A DNA stretch of 64,000 bases from Stictocephala bisonia. Taxonomy: Eukaryota; Arthropoda; Insecta; Hemiptera; Membracidae. The notes under the pieces are model-generated. The model did not search any database. It was not told the DNA's origin and saw nothing but the letters and a program-made list of their open reading frames with translations. The stretch is taken from positions 388,591 through 452,590 of the forward strand of contig JAQJVL010000673.1 of NCBI GenBank assembly GCA_035578905.1, written 5' to 3'. Position numbers and translations under genes: made by a program. Shown here one piece after another: positions 24,551 to 36,557 of this stretch; positions within the stretch are counted from its first letter, which is position 1; every line of letters begins with the position of its first letter.

Positions 24551-24863
24551 CTCGGACCTTAAAGCTTCACTATGTGACCAGCCTGTGAAGATAGGAGCGT
24601 TTGCAGACAGGCCAAAGCCTGTGGAACCAGAACCGGTCGAAATTCCCTTCAGCAATCTGGTGTACACACCGCAGCAGTCACCACCCATTGCCCCCATGGC
24701 CCCACCTAGTATTACGACAGCGGACAGCAGCAGTGGCGGTGGGAGTTTGGGTAGTGGTAGTATGGCAGCCAGGGGCAATGACAACATCAGCATCAATACT
24801 GCTGATAGTGACAACGGTAACCTCACGCCACAAAATGACGAGCCATTTATTCTACTCGAAATG
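24551..24863 (+). CDS. Atg13: Atg13 exon, intrinsically disordered region
   Basis: Acceptor TCTTAG; reads SDLKASLCDQPVKIGAFADR, PKPVEPEPVEIPFSNLVYT, a Pro/Ser/Gly-rich stretch, and NDEPFILLEM before donor GTATGT. VGAF..(K/R)P and the acidic D(D/E).F..I.(F/M)K... pattern fit the middle and C-terminal disordered part of metazoan Atg13, which carries phosphorylation and FIP200/Atg1-binding sites in other species. Phase 2 in, 0 out. The summed exons give about 347 residues, less than typical insect Atg13 even after adding the missing N-terminus. An extra exon in the 20810-24550 intron is therefore possible; an open stretch at 24202-24475 is one unproven candidate. Confidence 0.92.
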
Positions 24864-25406
24864 GTATGTATCACTTAGAATTATACTATTACTAATAATA
24901 GACACTTCATGTAACTGGTAACAGAAATGTTAGTACCAGTAATTTGATCAATTTGTGAGGTTTTATACTAAAGCTGGTTTTAGGTATTGCATATTGTCAC
25001 GCTTTAAAAAATTATGATACAGAAATTGTAACCCACTTATTTTAATTGTTTTATCAGTCCTCAAAGGGTTTTTGTGTTTTCCAAACTGCGGACATGGAAC
25101 AAGAGCCTATAATATATAACTGACAGGGAAAGTGTCGGCTTATTATGTCTCAATGGGAATTAAGTCTGGGCTACCTGCTGGGAACCCAATACCTTATCCA
25201 CAACATTACTGTGAATCTATACAAAAGAGGCTGTTTTAATTGGGACCAGTTCTATTCAGTTTTTTTATATATTATAATCATATGACAAGAGTTGGGCTGT
25301 TTAGTAACATTAGTATGATGACCATTAGTTTAGTATTTTGATACCACTTAAAAAAAATAGTAATTAATTGGTCAATCACTAATACTTAAATGTTGTTATT
25401 AGTATT

Positions 25407-25520
25407 TAGGAGAGATAGTACATCAGCAAACTTATCTAAGAAGACAAGTCTAGTAACACCTTACAGTAGTAAACAAATACAGAAAGAACATATTTTTCAC
25501 TACTTTTCAGTGCCACTACC
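25407..25520. mobile_element. Partial foldback-family arm
   Basis: AGGAGAGATAGTACATCAGC and following bases match the left arm of the 22238 element (AGAGAGATAGGACATCAGC...), then diverge toward CACTACTTTTCAGTGCCAC. Lies in the last Atg13 intron. Confidence 0.65.
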
Positions 25521-25696
25521 ATTAATAGAATGGATATTTAATAAATCGTATACAAGTTATTAAATTGCAACTTAAATGTAGTTTTAGAAAATCGCCTATT
25601 TCTAAAGTTTCTCATAAAGCTATTTATAAAGTTCAGTATTATTCATAATGTAGTCTATGCATTAAATTGAAATGTTGACCATAAAATAATTTTCAG

Positions 25697-25906
25697 AAAG
25701 CACCATTTGCCGGCTCCAATGCCAACACAGAGCTGAGCATGTTCTATCGGGAATGTCTAAGAGCACCGCAACTGCACACATTTACCGATGAAACTGTTGA
25801 AGAACAAATAGGAGACCTGACCAAACAATTGGAAGTGTTTGAAACAAGCTTACACGAGTACGATAATATCTTAACTTCTGTCTGTCAGAGTGACAACAAT
25901 AATTAA
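25697..25906 (+). CDS. Atg13: Atg13 last exon with stop
   Basis: Sixty-nine codons then TAA: KAPFAGSNANTELSMFYREC, then APQLHTF and a helical EEQIGDLTKQLEVFETSLHEYDN tail. KPAF......L..FYRE....P.L matches the conserved C-terminal motif of Atg13, and the final helix is where Atg1/ULK binding maps in other animals. Acceptor TTTTCAG. The stop at 25904-25906 is followed by an AT-rich 3' region. Confidence 0.94.
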   Translation, partial: KAPFAGSNANTELSMFYRECLRAPQLHTFTDETVEEQIGDLTKQLEVFETSLHEYDNILTSVCQSDNNN

Positions 25907-26105
25907 CCATCCCTTCCCATAGCCCTCCAGACTGAGTCTCTGTTAACCGCTCTTTTTGTGATAAATTTTTGTAAGCCGTATTTGGAAACTTGTCGATTCA
26001 TTATTAAGGTCTGCTAGTTTAATATTAGATTCTTATTGGTAGACATGGTTTTGTAATGGTTAGATTCTAAATTTATATTTATTGCCATGATCGTTATTAC
26101 TTTGT

Positions 26106-26111
26106 AATAAA
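26106..26111 (+). promoter_or_regulatory. Candidate Atg13 polyadenylation signal
   Basis: AATAAA 200 nt after the Atg13 stop, followed by T/GT-rich sequence. The best canonical hexamer close to the gene end; no transcript evidence. Confidence 0.5.
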
Positions 26112-26870
26112 ACGTGTATAGCTGCATTTTCATTTGTAAATAAGTTCAAATTTTTAATAATTGTTTCATTATTTAATATATAAAATTTGTAAATTGTGTG
26201 AATGTGTACAGAATTTGATTAGTTTTTACTAATTTATCGGTGAGGTTATTGTTGTGATATTTTAGTGATTTGGATGTTTTAATCTGACTGAACAAATACT
26301 GTACTATCGAGAAACAGCATTCCATTACTGTAGGTGATCTATACTACTGCTGTACTAATCACGTTACTGCAGGGTAATAGAGGCGGAGAGTTCTGAGTTA
26401 AAAATTGTCACGACATTGGTAAACAATTCCTTTCGAAAATTCTCTGTTGGGAGTACTAAGCCTTGTAAAATACAACAAAAAAAATAAACAAAACAAACAG
26501 GTTTAACAGTTCAACATTGAAAAATATTGTTGCTAATCCTTAGTACCAGATTTGCCATGCACTTCATCATAAAATTTCTCTAAGTTAATTACAATTATTA
26601 CAAACAAAGTGGAACGTCCCATTAGACAAATTTAGTTTACATATAAAATGGGGGTGCATTTTTAGTAAGCCAAGTGGTAAATCCCTCGGTCCTTAAGGAT
26701 TCACAAAGGAATTAATATCGAGTTCAAACGTGCAAATCAGGTATATGTCTCAAAGTCGTACATCTATGGACAAAAGTTAACTAACAGCTAAAATTATACT
26801 TATACAGATTTACCTTATACTTTATAGGTATAAGGTAAAATAAAAAAGTCGGCACTGGTGGTGCAGTGCT

Positions 26871-27300
26871 GTAACCCAGCTACATGGGGACAAAGTGTTT
26901 GGGAGATTGTAGGCGATAGGTTGTATGCTCGGTCCTCTTAATACCGACATGGCGTCCGGTTGGTGGTTGCTATCGGCGTGGACACTACTAGAGAAGTCTG
27001 GGGTGTCCATGTTGGGTGGTAATCATTGTGCGGATGTTGTGTGGGGGAGATAAAGTATTAGGCTTGTCAATTAGCTGAAAATCAGACCAGCACTACGTGG
27101 TTCGGATTCCACGTAAAGCTGTAGGTCCCTTAGTTGCCCTGGCTGTTGGGCTATTAATAAACTGCCCTTTCTGAAGAACAGTTGAACTCAGTTAGTAACC
27201 AGACTACACTCATCCACACTCATCCTACACTCATAAAACCATTCATATTCGCCTTAAAATACGCACAACGTTGTGTCAGCGTCTCATATGTAAGGATAAG
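26871..27300 (+). mobile_element. SINE, copy B
   Basis: Plus-strand counterpart of copy A: starts GTCGGCACTGGTGGTGCAGT, contains GTGGTTCGGATTCCACG (box B-like) and ends after AGCGTCTCATATGTAAGG. The two copies differ at only scattered bases over about 430 bp, so they are recently related. The minus ORF 26822-27010 and plus ORF 27182-27439 overlap it and are spurious. Confidence 0.8.
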
Positions 27301-28430
27301 AATAGGTCACCATAAAATTATAGTTAAAAACATTTTTAATTTGTTATTTTTCAAAAAGAAAATTATAGAAGTTTGTCTTTTACTAATTTTAAAACTGAAT
27401 ACAGGCCTAATTCTGATTTACTTGGTGAAATGTTTGTAACTAAGTTCTGTGTACGTTTTGTAACTATCTTTAATATGCTCAACCATGGTGAAATGTAACA
27501 AAAGACTGAATTGTCTTTTAAAATAATGGTGCTAAAACTTTTAATTTAAAATGTTCAGTTTAAGAGCGTCAAATAATTTCAAACTTAGACACACTAGCTT
27601 AGTTTCAACTGTGCTATATGATGCCTTGTTTCTTTCCAAGTTGGCATACTCGTGTGGAAACCAAAAGCAAAACGCTTTCATTGTTTCCGACTTTGTAGGT
27701 AGTATATTCAGATTATGATTACATCCATTTGAAAACACTTAAACATAATAATAAACACACTCTTTCCTCAAACAAGTTTATTCGCTTTGATAGATAATCT
27801 AATAGCATGTTAAACATTTTATCATTCCAAATAAATTTTAATGAGTTTTGTTCAGATAATTTTGTGGTGTTCGCCATGTACCTGGAGATATTAAAATCTG
27901 ATTGTTAGATTGAAATCGAGAATTTTGAATGCTAAATGACTGTAAAAATAAAATTTAAAAAATTAGTTACTTGCCATCACTTGTTAGTTATTATTCAAGA
28001 AAGGTTTTTTTTAACTCTTTCGCCCTTCTAAGGTGGTTGAAAGATGTTGGTTGAAATTAGGAGTGATTGAATTAAGTTACCTTATAGAACTAAAGATATA
28101 TTTTTGTGATAAAACCATGTCTATTGTGTTAAAATGTTGAATCTATTTATTTTAAGTGTATTCATTTACATATCCTTTGTAAAAATTGTAAATTTGTTAC
28201 TTAACTATTGTTATTTTATAAGCCTTGTTTTAGGTTAATAAGCTATATAGGTGATCCAGTACTTAAGGAAGTAGTAATCAGTGTAGATTAAGTTCCTCTT
28301 TATAGTTTTAAAATAAGATAGCACAAAGACACCCTACAACTGAAACGGTAATTATTGACACTCAAACAGTATTAAATAAACAGAGCTAAACTTTTAGATC
28401 TTAGGCTTAAGCGGCCAGTGTCGCAAAGTA
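27301..28430. other. AT-rich DNA, nothing identified
   Basis: No ORF, exon or repeat could be supported. Confidence 0.5.
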
Positions 28431-28435
28431 GAATC

Positions 28436-28618
28436 TATATTTTCTGTTGAAAACCACGTCAGGGTGCTATCAACACTATTTACAAAATAACCAGACATTT
28501 CACCCATGTCACTGAGGATGCCACATCACAGCATTGGCGAAACGTCCATGCTTGAAAATATCTTGAAAATAGTGTAGATAGCACCTTGATACAGTTGTCA
28601 CCGGAAAATATATTTTCG
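28436..28618 (+). repeat. Inverted-repeat element with hammerhead-like core, copy 1
   Basis: Imperfect arms of about 50 bp (left ...AGGGTGCTATCAACACTATTT, right AAAATAGTGTAGATAGCACCTT...) flank CACTGAGGATGCC...GGCGAAACGTCC. CTGANGA followed by a short GCC/GGC stem and GAAAC resembles a hammerhead ribozyme core, as found in Penelope-like retroelement ends. Stem III is not convincing, so catalytic activity is not claimed. Confidence 0.5.
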
Positions 28619-29052
28619 AGAGCTAAACTTTCTGTTTGCTGTAAAAAATATAGAAATTTAATATTAAAGTGTAAAAAGTGACTAAATTATACTCAAGTGT
28701 AAACATTTCAATTAACTGCTAATCAGTTGCTCAGATCAGTTCCAATAAATAACAATCCAGCAGCCAGCAATCCAAGATTGTTGATTTTGTGGCAGCAAAA
28801 ATCAAATCTGATTACATTATGTGAAATTCTTAGCAACATTTCTTTAAATATCACAAATAGTTTAATTATGAATAAATAATTGTCAATCATACAGAGATAA
28901 ATTGCCAAAGTTTGGATGTGAAATTGGTATTATGATATACCATCAAAATTGGATAAAGAATAATATCATATGGTAGCCAACCAATAGTGGGCTCTGACAG
29001 TCATTGCAACTATATACATACACTATATAAGTCTTCAGGTCCAAACTGTGTC

Positions 29053-29172
29053 AAATAAAATTTAGAAGTCACCAACGTTTCATTCAAGTTGCAGCTAATC
29101 AGTGAAGTCAGCTCTGAGTATGGTTAGCTGGAACGCGACAAAAACGTCAACAACATCTTCAAAGTTTTATTT
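29053..29172 (+). repeat. Inverted-repeat element with hammerhead-like core, copy 2
   Basis: Arms CAAATAAAATTTAGAAG and the complement CTTCAAAGTTTTATTTG bracket CTGAGTATGGTTAGCTGGAA followed by CGCGACAAAAACGTC. Same layout as the 28436 copy but with a degraded core. Confidence 0.45.
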
Positions 29173-30504
29173 GCCATGACCCCTGGTGTATGTAAATAAA
29201 CATGTTGTCAAACTGTATAAATTGATGGTAGATCGCAACGATGCCTCGTAATAAGAAAACCCTGTGATCACATAATTCATATTATTGCTTGCTAAAGAAC
29301 TCAGAACTATTGTATAAAATGTCTTAATTTATTTTAATTAAAACTTAACAAATATATCAATATCATAATTAATTTTGAATAAATCATGAAAAATTTATGT
29401 AGAATTAAATAAAATGTAAGACATTTATAATTTTTATTATTTCTTATTTTTAATACTAACATTATTGCTAATTAATGTTTTGTGTAAACATTATAATTAC
29501 ATTTTTCTTAAGATTATATTAAATATATATATACTCCTTATTTAAACATAAGCACATATTTATGTTGTGTTTTTTCAATTTTTAGTTACCACATTTTTTG
29601 TTAAGATTTTACGGATTTGAATGCTTAATGGAAAAAAATATTCATGGATTTTTATTAAGGCAAAGCCATTATATGCATAAACATTTAAGAAGTAAATATG
29701 CAGATGTTGTGTTTCCCTTCCATTGGGACTTAGTTTAATTAATTAAATTTAAGATTGGTTTGGTCTGGTTTATATTGAATTTAACAGTAATTTTCATTGT
29801 TAATTTATAGCTTGTAAGTTGGTAATAATGGATCACTGTAGTATGATTAAAGTTAACCACTTAAATTTTATAATATATTTTAAAATAACTAAACGACATT
29901 TCTCAAATATTGAAACAAACTAGCTGCTGTTTTTCATTAAAAAATAATTCGGTTTGCTCGGAATCTTTGAAGGAGTGCCTTGGTGTGATTGGCCGTTTAC
30001 TATACAGACATCATGTGCCCAAAATAAAAACATAATTTCAGCTTATGAGTAGTTGAATAGCAAGGTTTTTTTGTAATGGCAGCCACCTTCAAACAAATGA
30101 CTAAACTTTTCAAACTTGATAGTCATGAAAATTGGTGAACTCATGATTATTGCAGTAGTTATTTTTTTAACGCACACATGAACAATCACATATGATGAAC
30201 AGATAGTTATGTTTTATGTTTATCTTCTATTTCTTGATTTTCGTTTAGTATAATTGATTTCTTGAGGTATATTTTTTAAATAAATTTTTGCTTCAACTTA
30301 CAACAACTATTACATCACCTCTGATAGCTCTCCCGTTCACCAGTAATCTGTGATTGATAAATCTGCCCGGTGATTATTTTAGTTAGCTTTCACTCCGGAA
30401 ATTTGAGGAATGGAGAAAATATGTTAAGCCTGTATAGGCCATTTATATACTAATCATATTCCTGTTACCAATATTTAAATTTCCTTGTTGAAATGATTTT
30501 ATAC

Positions 30505-30685
30505 CTTTTATGATTTTCTTAGGATAGATGACTGACTGTACAACCATTTTGCCATACATGTCCATTGTACAAGTAAGTGGGCTGCCATTATGAATTGCCT
30601 TTGTCCGTAGAAGGGGTGTCACACGTGCCCTTAGCTTTAAGTTGTACACGTCCATAAAATTATTGGGTGTGCCATCTTGAGATGT
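30505..30685 (-). CDS. Likely exon of an unidentified minus-strand gene
   Basis: On the minus strand a pyrimidine-rich acceptor (TTCTTTTTATACAG) precedes an open 181-nt block reading TSQDGTPNNFMDVYNLKLRA, then RVTPLLRTKAIHNGSPLTC and TMDMYGKMVVQSVIYPKKII, followed by donor G|GTATAA. The block is GC-richer than its surroundings, has balanced codon use and no stops; the open frame extends a little on both sides. I do not recognise the protein family. It could be an internal exon of a gene whose other exons lie outside the identifiable sequence, or a relic. The start codon of the longer ORF (30706) is upstream of the putative acceptor and is probably not used. Confidence 0.4.
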
Positions 30686-30689
30686 CTGT

Positions 30690-32550
30690 ATAAAAAGAAT
30701 TTTCATGTAATTTCATTACTTGTTTATCTTTGTGATGAATTTTATCTGAGAAATGTCACTGCTACTATAAATTTATCAATATAGTTTATTATCCACATAT
30801 TTATAAATATAGTATGGTGGTGTGCAAGTAAAAATCCTATGACCAATTGTTGTTACTGGTAAATTTCAGATGATAAATTTTATAAAATGATTAGTGCTGA
30901 AATATTTAGGAGATGGAACCTCTGACCAGTGAAAGTTATGGAGTCAAACAAATTATGTTGTAGAATAATTACTAGGTGTCTTCAGATACAAGTAAATATT
31001 GCCAGCATTTTGTTTACTACTATCTTTTATATTGCAGAGCGATGCTAATAAAATTAAAGATAATTTAATTTGTATTCCATTTCAAAATCAGAACGAACAA
31101 TCCTCTGTCATATTGACGTCAAATTTTTCATTTCATAAATTGAATATTGGCCAAAATTTAAATAAAATGCAATTTTTATCAACATAACCAGGAAAAAGCA
31201 ATGTTATAATATAGCTAATGTAAATAAATTGTCAGTAAAATGATTAACCTTTTAAAATGTATCAAATCCATAATATATCAGGTTCATAGTTGCCTTTGAT
31301 AGATCTGGACTGCATTTTTAAAACGTTTTTCGTCAGATTAAATACGAGTTTATAACTGCTTGAAGTAACCTTGTGGATAAATTGTAGAGGGTAGGAATTT
31401 TAAATTTCTAAAGAGTTATTTAGTGACTGAAGAAGAGGCCAGTGGCCCCGAAATATTTCACTATTCAATTCTTTGTTATATGATTGTGTTTACCAAGTTT
31501 ATCAGGTATGTTGCTTTTCTTTCCTTTCATCACTCCTGAAATCCTAGGCCTAGTGCCCCAAATTTAACTTAAAGATTTATAGGGTATTAGCAAAATATGA
31601 GGCATGCATGGAATGTTTTGTTGTAGCTCCACCACAGTGCTGAATTTGGCATTCTTTTCGTATGATCATTTCGTATGATCTGATCTTTAACTAATTTTAT
31701 ACATAATTCTATCATCATATGCAAAGGGTTGACCATTTAATTTTAAAAGGTGTGTGAAATTTTTTTCTAAATCAACACAAGTGTGAATATGTTCTTTTAA
31801 ATTGATTCAACAAAGTACTTACGTGGTGGTTTTTCATACACTTCCCAATCTTTGGATATCTTTTAATCTTTTTTGCTTTCTTTCAATTACTATAATTATG
31901 TTATAAATCTCTGGCTATTTATCTGATGAGGAATTTTGGCTGTTAAGTGTTTTTTTGTGTTTAAAACTTTATTAGTCAGTCTGTTCATTTGTCATATTAA
32001 AAATTTTCAGGTCTTAATCAGCCACAATGACATCAGCTCAGAAATTGCCTTCTATTAGTTCCTAATACAGTGTTAGGGAATATATAGAGCACACATGGCA
32101 TGCTAACAGTTTAACTGCAGCGGAGCTTGAACCAAGGAGACTTTTCTTTAATATCCTGCAATCGTTCATGCTGTATTATGTAAAATTAATCTTTTTAAGT
32201 TGTTTTTGTGTATTTTTGATTCATTTTTGGCTTTTGTATCATAAATCTTAATGTACAACTTTTTTTGTGGGTAAGTGGTAGAGAAGACTAAATAGTCCTA
32301 ACTTCGCCACATAATTATTTTATAGGCATTTTCATTCATTCAATTTTAGACTCGAATACAACTTTAAATATATCGTAGAGAAATTAGATGATCTTAAATT
32401 TGTTAGAATATTTTACATTTAAGAAAAAGTTAAAATGGGAGCCCCTTTTCAGAATCCAAGTTTATTAAAGAATGCAGTTAGTTACCACTTGTTAATTTAG
32501 GAAGATTAGAGGTTGACAATTTAATGAGTTCCATTTATGTATAATTTAGA
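30690..32550. other. AT-rich DNA, nothing else identified
   Basis: Apart from the 31380 element, no gene or repeat could be supported. The 62-codon ORF at 30999 is not convincing. Confidence 0.45.
31380..31480 (+). repeat. Inverted-repeat element with hammerhead-like core, copy 3
   Basis: GTGACTGAAGAAGAGGCCAG followed by TGGCCCCGAAATATTTCAC: CTGANGA, a GGCC/GGCC stem, GAAA. Flanks are weakly inverted (TCTTT...TTAGTG and CACTATTCAATTCTTT). Confidence 0.45.
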
Positions 32551-32559
32551 GCTTGAATG

Positions 32560-32745
32560 TACTTGATTATATGGGCATGTGCATGAACATTGCGGGTGCA
32601 AGTGTTTGTTCTTGTGCGTGTGCATATGTGGTGAGTGTGCGTCACATGCATGGGTGCGTTTGCATCTGTGCGTGCATGAGAGGTTGTGTGCGTATATGTG
32701 TATGCACCCATGAGTATGAGCGTCTGTTCGCGCATAAGTGAGTGT
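32560..32745. repeat. Degenerate GT/GC alternating purine-pyrimidine tract
   Basis: About 180 bp dominated by TGTGCGTG, GCATGTGC and TATGTGTATGC words, an eroded (TG)n with CpG steps. Alternating purine-pyrimidine sequence of this kind can adopt Z-DNA. ORFs on both strands (for example HTHTTSHART) are low complexity. Confidence 0.75.
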
Positions 32746-32985
32746 CTTTCTGTCTGAGTGCGTAATTTTTTTCTGTTTCTTCTCTTAGATATAATATTAT
32801 CATCATTATTGTTTGTTTTTTTTCTCCTGCGGCCTCTGGTATGAGGAGTTTATTTTATATTTCATAATATGGATATTAAGTATTTTTTTCTTTAATATTT
32901 CCATTCACTAGGAAACAGATTTATTGATAACTACTCGATCCTAACTAACTAATCATTCTCAGTTATATTTGTATTGTTATTTTGT

Positions 32986-33010
32986 ACTTTTTTTTAGGGG
33001 GGGGGGGGGG
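32986..33010. repeat. Abutting T and G homopolymers
   Basis: A T run then A and about 14 G residues (32997-33010). G-runs this long are prone to length error in sequencing. Confidence 0.85.
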
Positions 33011-33137
33011 AATAAACCGATTTTGATTGATTTTAATTTGATTAATAAAGGTATTACAAGAGCAGTATATTAGAAACTTTGTTCTGCTGTTCAGTAATTG
33101 ATAATGAATTAGTTATGATTAGCTTCTTTAAACTATA

Positions 33138-33643
33138 CTCTTACTTACTTACTCTTACTCCCAGGGCCATCTATATCGCAGGTGATATTTAGCCGCACCA
33201 ACAAAGCCTCTCCAGATTGACCTGTCCTCTGCATTCTCTTCCATGGCTCCAACTCGCTGTATATCTAGCCTAACCTGGTCCCACCATCTTTGTTTTGGCC
33301 TCCCACGAGGTCGCCTTCCCTCAGGGTTATTTTTGCTAACTTTCTTTAGTTGGGACTCTTCTCTCCTTCTCAACACATGCCCAGCCCACCTTAGTCTTCT
33401 ACTTTTGACCTCACTCACAATGTCTGCGTCGTTATACAGGTCTCTAATCTCCCTGTTATGTTTCCTTCTCCACTCCCCTTGGTCATATGTGGGCCCATAT
33501 ATCTTTCTCAAGACTTTGTTTTCGAAGACAATTAGTTTTTTTTCTTCTTTCTTATTTAGTATCCACGTTTCAGATCCATAGAGCAAAACTGGGATGACTA
33601 TTGATTTGTACAACCTAATTTTTGTTTTGTGTGACAATGTTTT
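33138..33643 (-). mobile_element. 5'-truncated RTE-type LINE with 16-bp target duplication
   Basis: A 160-codon minus-strand ORF (33637-33155) is the C-terminal end of an RTE/BovB-like reverse transcriptase: LYGSETWIL, ENKVLRKIYGP, the WRRKHN...LY segment, RLRWAGHVLRR and RRPRGRPKQRWWDQV. The insertion is flanked by the perfect repeat GCTTCTTTAAACTATA (33122-33137 and 33644-33659), so both ends are defined. The 3' end carries a short (TCTTACT)-like repeat on the plus strand instead of poly(A), typical of RTE. Only about 0.5 kb was inserted; the catalytic core was never copied. Confidence 0.92.
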
Positions 33644-33659
33644 GCTTCTTTAAACTATA

Positions 33660-35080
33660 TCACCGTTAATTCCAAATTTGTTTGTAATAAAACTGTCACA
33701 AAATTTTGAGTGAGCACTTACTCAATATATTTTAATAAAAAGTCTAGATTGTCCCAATGTTTCAAACAGTGACTAATTATTTCCAACTGTACAAATGAGT
33801 TGGCCAGATATCGCCCGATAGTACTATAAAAACTGTTTGTTTTATATTATATTATCATCTCCAATTACCATGAACTTGCACACCTCTTTTTCATATGTAA
33901 TTAGGTTAACTATTTTTTTTTCTTTTTTTTTTAGAGGTAGTTTGTTTATTACAACTGTTTCAATAGTATTTTATGGTTGTCTGCTCAAAATGAATAATAC
34001 AGAAGAGCCTGAGTAAAATAAGATTTATTTGTATTATTTTATATTGATGATTGTATAACTGAATAGAACATACTGTATTAAAAGGATGTAGCTATGAGAT
34101 TCATTAAAACATTTTCAAAATAAGTTCCTAAAACTGTAAAACTTTTAATACTTTTAGTAAACTATACAATTTGTCTGTACTTGATATTAGACTGGCAAAA
34201 TTTATCACAGCAAATTTATTGTGAATTTCAAAACACGGTTATGAAATTATCTGGACATTTTGCTAGTGTGTCCATGAAATTTCAACTGTACAACTTGTTA
34301 GTTATTTTGGAACATGCCAATAACAATTCAAGCTCTTCTGTGTTATTTATCAGTTATGGATTTACAGTTTGGCTTCCTCACACGTATAAAGAGGATTGAA
34401 CTAATGACTGTTAGATACGCAGTATGTATATACATGTGAGAAGATAGTGGTAGCAAGACTGGTGAGGTGTGCCTTGATGCCGGGATGCTGAGAACCCTGC
34501 CTCTAGTTACTTCTATCATAAGACTGATATTTTTGTGTATATTTTTAATAAGGCTCATAATGGCTCTTAACTTAATATTTATTTTGTTGTAGATAACGAA
34601 ATTTTAATATTAATTGTATTTATTTATATTACTCAGTTGTTAATTTATATAGATTCATACATAACAGTAAGTTAGTAGATGAGCAGAAAATATCAATTAG
34701 TCTTAATAGTTGAAGTCTCTTAGTTAATACAGTAATAAACCTATTTAATATTTCATTATAGCTGCTTTACATGGTTTTTTATTGTATTGTGTACCAAAAC
34801 ATATTAGCTAATACAATTGGCTTAATACAATAATTTGCATTTAGATGTGTATCTTTCATTATGTAGTTCCTTATAATATCCCTAATATACTATCGTAAGA
34901 CAGGATTTTGTACATTTGCTCAAGACGTTTTAAGGTTGTAATTGCAAATTAATCTTGTACTGTTATAATAGGTTGGATCTTGGGTAATAGTGAAAGTAAA
35001 GTAAACTTCGAGTAGTCAACAGGAAACAAAAGCAGAACACAAATGTTTAATTATTTAAATGCTGTGACCTCAACATCATT
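33660..35080. other. AT-rich DNA, nothing identified
   Basis: No ORF, exon or repeat could be supported here; short ORFs at 34181 and 34343 show no domain. Confidence 0.5.
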
Positions 35081-35250
35081 TATTTATTCTCAAGACGCTG
35101 ATCGACAAGGTATGGGCGAATATGAATTTCGAATAAGTCTAGATGAGCGAATGTAGTCATTGTTACAAACTAAGGCTGACTATTCCTTAGAAAGTGTCAT
35201 TAGTTAATTAATAGCCCTATGACAAATAAACAGCTGGTGGTTTAAGTCAG
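35080..35250 (-). mobile_element. SINE 3'-body fragment
   Basis: Reverse complement of the 52400-52555 SINE body: shared GGGCTATTAATTAA, TGACACTTT, TGTAACAATGACTACATTC and CATATTC...CATA segments. The head is degraded. Confidence 0.7.
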
Positions 35251-35377
35251 CAGTGAAACTTGATAACAAAAAAATTAACCATACTGATGGTCTAACTCCC
35301 CTACAAAGCAACTAGTTGCCAAGATCATGCATGGGCCACTTGTTCCGGACTGGCAACTGTACTATCAGAAGCAGGTG

Positions 35378-35607
35378 CAGTAAAACTCTGTTTATCAGAA
35401 ATGTGGGTTATCCGAAACATGATCTAGTAAGAAAAGGAAAAATCAATATTAATCCTAAAAATACTGTACATGTAATACTACATAGATTTAAAATACTATG
35501 TACAATCTAGGTACACATTTACTGTTAACAATTACTAAAATAATGTAATATCTGGTTATCTGAAATAAGTCCAGCCCCAATTGTTTCTGATAATCAGGGT
35601 TCTACTG
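35378..35607. mobile_element. Pogo/Tigger-like MITE, about 230 bp
   Basis: Begins CAGTAAAACTCTGTTTATCA and ends TGATAATCAGGGTTCTACTG, near-perfect inverted termini of the pogo/Tigger type, with TA on the right and TG on the left. It has no coding capacity. Confidence 0.75.
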
Positions 35608-35739
35608 TAATAGGTTGTCCACCACTCTCAGCATTTCTGTTGAGTCAAGTATGGTATCACTTGAGGAAATGCTTTTACTTACATTTTTTATAAAAAAAAA
35701 AGAAGTATATTATGAAGAGTTGTGAGCAACTTGTTGCCT

Positions 35740-36202
35740 GCTTCTCATAGTGAAGAGTGTATCCAAAACAAACTTGCATAACATAATGCAAAGAATTTTT
35801 TTCCGATTTCTGTACAAAGTCACAGAATTCTTAAAATTGGAAAGATTGAACAAATTGGAGTGTGTGTCTAATGAAGCATGGAATATTGTCAATGACCATA
35901 GAGCAACGCAGACGACCAGTTGTGGCAACATCACAATCATCGATAATGGTGTAGCTATGACTAACACAAAGGAGATTTGCAACTGTTGCTTGTCAATCCT
36001 GATCTGACACTTCCACTCATTTATACAGTCGTAGACTAGAACCGGGCAGCGACAATCCTTTCTGATTTCAACTATGTAATTTACGCAGATATACTCCAAC
36101 TCTTTGACAACTTCAAACTCAAAAACTCCTGTAGCACGGAAAGGGCGTCAATGAACATTATAAAACAATGCAAAGAACTTATCGTACCATTAGAAAGACT
36201 GG
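35740..36202 (+). pseudogene. LINE A, part 1 (between endonuclease and RT)
   Basis: Plus-strand fragments read LNKLECVSNEAWNIVNDHR, NITIIDNGVAMTNTKEICN and, after frame disruption, CSTERASMNIIKQCKELIV. These fit the linker that precedes reverse transcriptase in CR1/Jockey-like LINEs. The endonuclease is absent. The element continues beyond a 347-bp MITE at 36558 and beyond the hAT element at 43838. The minus ORF 35710-36099 is a shadow. Confidence 0.7.
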
Positions 36203-36549
36203 CAGTGGCGTATTTAGGGGAGGGGCTATAGGGGCTGTAGCCCAGGGCGGCAGAATTTAGGGGGCGGCAAAGGAGTTGGAAGTTACCAGGCATGTAATGG
36301 TATTTTGAGAATATTTGAAAATTAAGGGCGTCAATGTCAAGTACAAAGTACTGTTCTTTACAAAATATTATCAAGTTACGGCTGTCATCTAACTGTGTTA
36401 CGAATGTATGTATAGAGCGAGAGCGGCAGAAGTTGTGTACTTTTGTTGATAGGCGGGTCCGGGGAAGAGGGGTAGAGGAAGACGTATGTATCGGTGGGGG
36501 GGCAAATTGTGTCTAGCCCAGGGGCGGCAAATCTTCAAATACGCCTCTG
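36203..36549. mobile_element. hAT MITE, 347 bp, TSD AAGACTGG
   Basis: Starts CAGTGGCGTATTTAGGGG and ends AAATACGCCTCTG (13-bp TIR with one mismatch). It is flanked by the perfect 8-bp duplication AAGACTGG (36195-36202 and 36550-36557), diagnostic of hAT insertion. The interior is G-rich with no transposase. Joining the flanks restores the LINE frame around the insertion. Confidence 0.93.
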
Positions 36550-36557
36550 AAGACTGG

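Noticed and set aside
32535..32741. HTHTT and CMCA-rich ORFs on both strands
   Set aside because: Low-complexity GT/GC repeat.
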